A program made the position numbers and the translations under genes. DNA of 64,000 nucleotides from Lobosporangium transversale. Lineage: Eukaryota > Mortierellomycota > Mortierellomycetes > Mortierellales > Mortierellaceae. Positions 57,689-64,000 of this stretch are shown here, piece after piece (the stretch's first letter is position 1; every line of letters begins with the position of its first letter). The stretch lies in NCBI RefSeq assembly GCF_002105155.1, contig NW_019029000.1, forward strand, positions 496,001 through 560,000, in the 5' to 3' direction. The notes beneath the pieces are model-generated. The model searched no databases and was not told the origin of the DNA. It saw only the letters and a program-made list of their open reading frames with translations.

Positions 57689-58917
57689 TTTGGTCAGCAT
57701 CAAACTTATCGAACAATTAAGAACCAAGCTTTCTGTCATAGAAGATAAAACAGAGATAAGAATCATCCCATCAGATAAGATCAAGTTATTTTATTTTTTT
57801 TCCTCTTAATAAGAGGGAAAAAAAAGATCATCGCAACAACGTCTGGGACTAAACTCTTCAACGGTCCGTTTTGTTCAACACATTCAGACGGTTTTTTTCG
57901 TAAATCTTGAATAAACAAAAAAAAAAAAGATACATTGTCAAACAGAATATGAAGAAAAAACTAAACCATCGCCACTTGACGTGATAAAAAAAAGGCGCCC
58001 CTTTTCCAGAGTATAGTTGGTTTAACGGCTAATAAGCTCATTAACCTGAAAAACAAAAACTTCAGCATCTAGAACTTGAAGGACCCAACAGCACCTCATT
58101 ATCGTGTTTGGCGTTTGCCTAATGATTTTGTTTTTTCTTTTCACCTTCCTTTTCTCTCTCTTTCTTTGGTAGTCTCCAAGCTCTACACAAAAAAAAAACA
58201 CGTTGATGTTGTTCAAAAGGAGTGTGAATGCTGAAGAGATCCAATGCATTGTATTTTTTAGCTCGGTTGCCCATGTATCATCACACGGTAGATGTATCTC
58301 TCTTATATCTTTCATATTATTCATATTACAAATCTTTTGTGCTAAACTTTCTGCAGTCCAAGTTCTGGTGACTTACCGGGGAGTTTATAGGCCCAAGCCA
58401 ACAATCAGGAGCTCAAGTTACGGAAAAGGCTTAAGTGTTTAGCATCTCCCGTCGAATGACAATTGATCGACTTTGCCTAATCCGTAAAGCCTTCTGATCC
58501 ATTGAAAAAGGAGGCGCTCACATGTTAAATCGACAAATAGTGAATGATGCTAAATGATAGATACTTCTTGTTTATGTCCTAATTCCTGCCATTGTGATCG
58601 TCAGACCATGTAAACATTAATCCTCTCCAACGTCTCTAGTAGCCTTCGTATTGGCCATAACAATTTCGCGGATTTTGAGTGTGAGAAAGAGTTTAAACTG
58701 ACAGAGAAAAACGCTTTTAAAGTGGTGTGCGAAATCAAAGCCACTTTCCAGAGCCAACTGTCATGAGCACAAAAAAAAAGAGCTGACAAGTTGGATAAAA
58801 CATGAATAAAATTACTCCTCATTCCTCACTCTACACATTTATTGACACGAACCGAAAAAGAAAGATTGGAAGAAAGAAAGGGGAAAAAAAAATACTACTA
58901 ACTTGTTGGGATGAAAA
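56725..58917. other. Region without a supported gene
   Basis: About 2.2 kb. An A run lies at 57657-57686. Open frames at 57060-57338 and 58022-58324 show no recognisable family or credible splice context. Confidence 0.45.
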
Positions 58918-61149
<2,232 letters not shown>

Positions 61150-61570
61150 CTAAAGTGACTCTAAGCATATCCTTTGATGTATCCATTGATTTGATTCCTG
61201 AAATGAACAAAAAAAAAAGTGTAATTTGCTGCTTGTTTTAATATGGCATATGGCCTGTTTTCTGCTACGTCAGACTCCTGCAAAAATAACTAGCATAAGC
61301 TGAAATCGCCTTCTTTTTCCAGTAATAGTGATACTTTTGTTCCTGATGTTAGAATATATGGGTGTTGGAGGACAATAGAGGCGGACAGATTGAGGGCTTG
61401 CTCCTTACCTCGTATTCGCTGGCAAGGTAGTAAAGACCGGCAGGAATCACAAGTCCGAGAATGCCTACATTACGGAGATTACGGCCGTTCCAGCGAAAGT
61501 ACTTTGCGGTCGATTCGCGCATACGCACCCACTTCTCAATAGCGGGATCAGGAGTCAAGTATCCACCCAT
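61150..61570 (-). CDS. Complex I B15 subunit, NDUFB4-like
   Basis: Accessory membrane subunit of mitochondrial NADH:ubiquinone oxidoreductase. The first exon (61570-61409, 54 codons) reads MGGYLTPDPAIEKWVRMR, then STAKYFRWNGRNLRNVGI and a hydrophobic helix LGLVIPAGLYYLA, matching the family order: DPA motif, KYFRW, single membrane span. A GTAAGG donor follows GAG. The downstream acceptor at 61199-61198 gives, in phase, 15 residues and a stop at 61150; the alternative frame from the same acceptor ends GYIKGYA, so the C-terminus is unsettled. Its start lies 224 bp from the divergent LSM5 start. Confidence 0.75.
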
Positions 61571-61793
61571 GGCTTTAATATATGATGTTGTGCTTGAATG
61601 CAAATGAAATTGAAAAGTAAAAAACGCCGATGAATGTCGGATTCACCAAAGATGATTTTGTCCGAAATTGTATAAATAACGTCACCGTAACAAGTCATTC
61701 ATGTAGATGCAACGGCATATTGAGAGAGCATTAGAGCATTCCTCTATTACCTTGTTCCATCGCTCTCTTTACACAGGAAAATCTTCAAGAACC

Positions 61794-62805
61794 ATGTCAG
61801 CGCCAAACTCCAGCGGATCAGCAACCACAGCACCTGCTGTCGCCTCTATTCACCAGCTTCCATTAGGTAAAGGGCCTGTTTGGATTCATCTCAGTGATGC
61901 CGACACAAAAGTACACAAACGGGAATAATATTTTTCGCGCGGATATCCTTTACAAATGGATATCGTTGGATATACCCTCAAGGAACACCTCAAAAATGAT
62001 ATATGGCAAAACTACCATCATGATCTAATTATTGTTGCCAAGCTATATTTTATTCCTGTACAGTTGACTTATATTAACCAGGACCTATTGAACCTGTGTG
62101 TTCACAAACGGCCAACATTAACAGAGACTATGTGAATACATAAAGAGATCAATATAACCTAATCCCCTCTTGTTGGAATAAATAAGATCAGCCATATCGA
62201 TATAATCACGTATCTCAGGGAGGAGAGCTGGCATAATATGGAAAACACTGTTCGATTCACTGCTAGATGAAATAATCCAAATGAGCGTAAAGACGGTCTT
62301 AAGTAACCAAAGGATTGTTTTTTTCTTCTTGCTTGGATATCTCTATCGGCCTCTAGAGCTAATTGACTCCTGCATTGGCTCCAAGATCTGGGTTATCATG
62401 AAGTCAGAGAAGGAGTTTACTGGCACGCTCAAGCTCTTTGACGATTATGTCAACATGGTTCTGGAAGATGTTACAGAATAGTAAGTGATGGTGGAGAACT
62501 GTAAGATGTACAGGAATTAACAAAAGAAGCATTATCAATTGACCGAGGTTTCTCATCTTGACACTTTGGACGCCCTTGTCGCTTGTAACCAATCGGATTC
62601 ATTTTAGTGAGAACACACCAGAAGGAATGAAAACTACAAAGTTGGAACAGATCCTCTTGAACGGCAACCATATTTGCATGGTAAAAAAAAAGGGAAAAAA
62701 AAGCCCCCCTTTCATTTTGTTTTATAATGCCATCCATATTAACTTTTTGTGTGTAAATTTTATCTTTGCGCATAGTTGATTCCTGGTGGAGAAGGCCCTC
62801 AGTAG
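61794..62805 (+). CDS. LSM5: U6 snRNA-associated Sm-like protein LSm5
   Basis: Member of the Lsm1-7 (mRNA decay) and Lsm2-8 (U6 snRNP) rings. Exons 61794-61866, 62357-62480, 62608-62680 and 62776-62805 give 99 aa with matching phases. Sm1 motif [18 protein letters not shown] with [17 protein letters not shown]; Sm2 motif [18 protein letters not shown], which matches the usual LSm5 end. The N-terminal Ser/Ala/Thr extension (about 18 aa) is longer than in yeast. Intron 1 is 490 bp, long for this window. Confidence 0.93.
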
Positions 62806-62896
62806 AAAACGTGTTTTATAAAATTAAAATCATACAAAATTTGTACATGAAATGAAAATGCTTTATTTAAATATTTAATCTATTAATCACCTATTG

Positions 62897-63193
62897 TTAC
62901 TCAACAATTTGAAGTTCCTGCGTACGACCAGCAGCATACTTGTCTTTATAACGATCCCAGATACCCAAAAGTGCATCAATATACTTCTTTTGCAATTCTT
63001 TGAGTTGCTCTTCCGTAGGTGAACCTTCAACTTTCTCGACATGGATAGGTTTTCCAATTACAATGTGAACAGGTTTCCTCCTTGGAAGGACTCCAAATTC
63101 ATCTGTGAAGGTGAGAAAAAAAAAAAAAAAAAAAAAATAGCTTAGATAAATTCCCATGCATATACTGGAATCACTCAAAGTCGTATGGTCATG

Positions 63194-63228
<35 letters not shown>

Positions 63229-63885
63229 GAATAATGTAAAAACTTACAGTTAAAGACACCACGACCATTAAACAAGGGCATTGTCCAACCCAGGACCCTC
63301 TTCATCGCTTGTTGAACTTTGTAAGTTTTGCTCTTGTTGTCGGCACCGTAGAGTTCATACAAGTCATTTTCACCAAATGCCAAAGTTGGAACTAAACTTG
63401 CTCTGCATGCGCCAAAAATAAAATAAAAAAAATGAAACATGTCCAAAATTAGCAATCGTGAGAAGTAACAAAAAAAAAAAAAAAAAAAAAAAAAAACAGC
63501 TTGATCGAGTAATTTACCCGTTAACTAAAGCTAGCTTAATAAAGCCCAGTCGCTTTTTGAGGGTCAGATCTATTGTTCCAGGCTTAGCAGCCAATGACTC
63601 TTGAGCACCACCAACCACAATCGCGATCGAGCTTCCCGGACCCATCTTTAAGATGTTTTCACATGATCCCTTTGAGACCGAGGCCAAACCAAGTGCCATG
63701 ATCATGTCGCGATAGATTGGAAAAGTAAAGTTGGTTTGCAGTGTCAACAGACGGATGTTGATCCCAGGAAATCGTTTCGAAAAGTTGAGTGCTTCACTTC
63801 CAAAGGTGGCAATCGCACCCAATGAAATGATTCCATGAGGATGGTACCCAAAAATGTAGTTTTTAGATGGATCTAAATCACTTTC
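62897..63885 (-). CDS. DGA1: Diacylglycerol acyltransferase type 2, 5'-partial
   Basis: Adds acyl-CoA to diacylglycerol to form triacylglycerol at ER and lipid droplets. Three exons visible on the minus strand: 63885-63518, 63402-63248, 63102-62897 (242 codons). The first opens with SDLDPSKNYIFGYHPHG, containing the catalytic HPHG. Later family blocks are GGAQESLAAKPGTIDLTLK, SLVPTLAFGENDLYE, RGVFN-YEFGVLPRRKP and IVIGKPIHVEK. The N-terminal membrane hairpin exon or exons lie beyond 64000; the sequence at the window edge (minus-strand GTAATA) could be the preceding donor. The symbol follows the yeast homologue. Confidence 0.94.
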
Positions 63886-64000
63886 CTATTAATACACAAT
63901 GATAAAATAGGACAATAAGCAACAAACCGGTGATGCTGAAAAGAAAAAAGCATTGTGATGCAATAATTCTTTGTACGACAAGAATGTAAGAATTTATTAC

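Noticed and set aside
58010-58075. tRNA-like stretch (TAGTTGGTTTAACGGC, GGCTAATAAGC)
   Set aside because: No acceptor-stem pairing or T-loop GGTTCGA-type box could be found around it.
58022-58324. 100-codon minus-strand frame
   Set aside because: It contains Phe/Lys runs from homopolymers, has no recognisable motif and no conserved-looking block.

Overview
This window looks like nuclear DNA of an early-diverging, intron-rich fungus, most likely a Mortierella-type Mucoromycota. The evidence is a fungal-style hybrid histidine kinase, a Pik1-type PI 4-kinase, DGAT2 and acyl-CoA oxidase, a complex I B15 subunit that budding yeast lacks, many short GT-AG introns, pyrimidine-rich leaders, and relics resembling Crinkler (CRN) families that are multicopy in Mortierella and arbuscular fungi. 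Placement is inference. About sixty A or T runs of 18-40 bases lie in introns and intergenic DNA. I saw no tRNA, rRNA, CRISPR array or intact transposase.

Left part (0-23 kb): 3' portion of a hybrid histidine kinase (+), a Sel1-repeat protein (-), 4.3 kb with no gene I can support, a 1133-aa low-complexity protein of unknown function (+), 3.6 kb of mostly non-coding DNA with two related coding relics, an 8-exon G-protein alpha subunit (+) with an unusual P-loop, and a single-pass membrane protein with a cysteine-rich ectodomain (-).

23-29.7 kb is gene-poor and holds a frameshifted relic of a CRN-like nuclease family. 29.7-46.3 kb is dense: 1-acyl-glycerol-3-phosphate acyltransferase (+), peroxisomal acyl-CoA oxidase (-), ribosomal protein L12 (+), a CCCH zinc-finger protein (-), three tandem Myb/SANT paralogues with mitochondrial-type N-termini (-), and Pik1 (-).

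46.3-58.9 kb is a second relic-rich compartment: a broken CRN gene (+), a decayed array of CCHC zinc-knuckle exons (+), a multi-exon gene of unknown function with an expanded acidic repeat (-) whose 5' end is covered by an exact 251-bp direct duplication, and a possible small secreted protein (-). The right end returns to housekeeping genes: ARF1 (-), an NDUFB4-like subunit (-), LSM5 (+) and the 3' part of DGAT2 (-).

Functional themes are lipid metabolism and membrane traffic (acyltransferase, acyl-CoA oxidase, DGAT2, Pik1, ARF1) and signalling (histidine kinase, G-alpha). The most interesting items are the mitochondrial-looking Myb triplet, the divergent G-alpha, and the two decaying effector-like compartments, which share a relic sequence.
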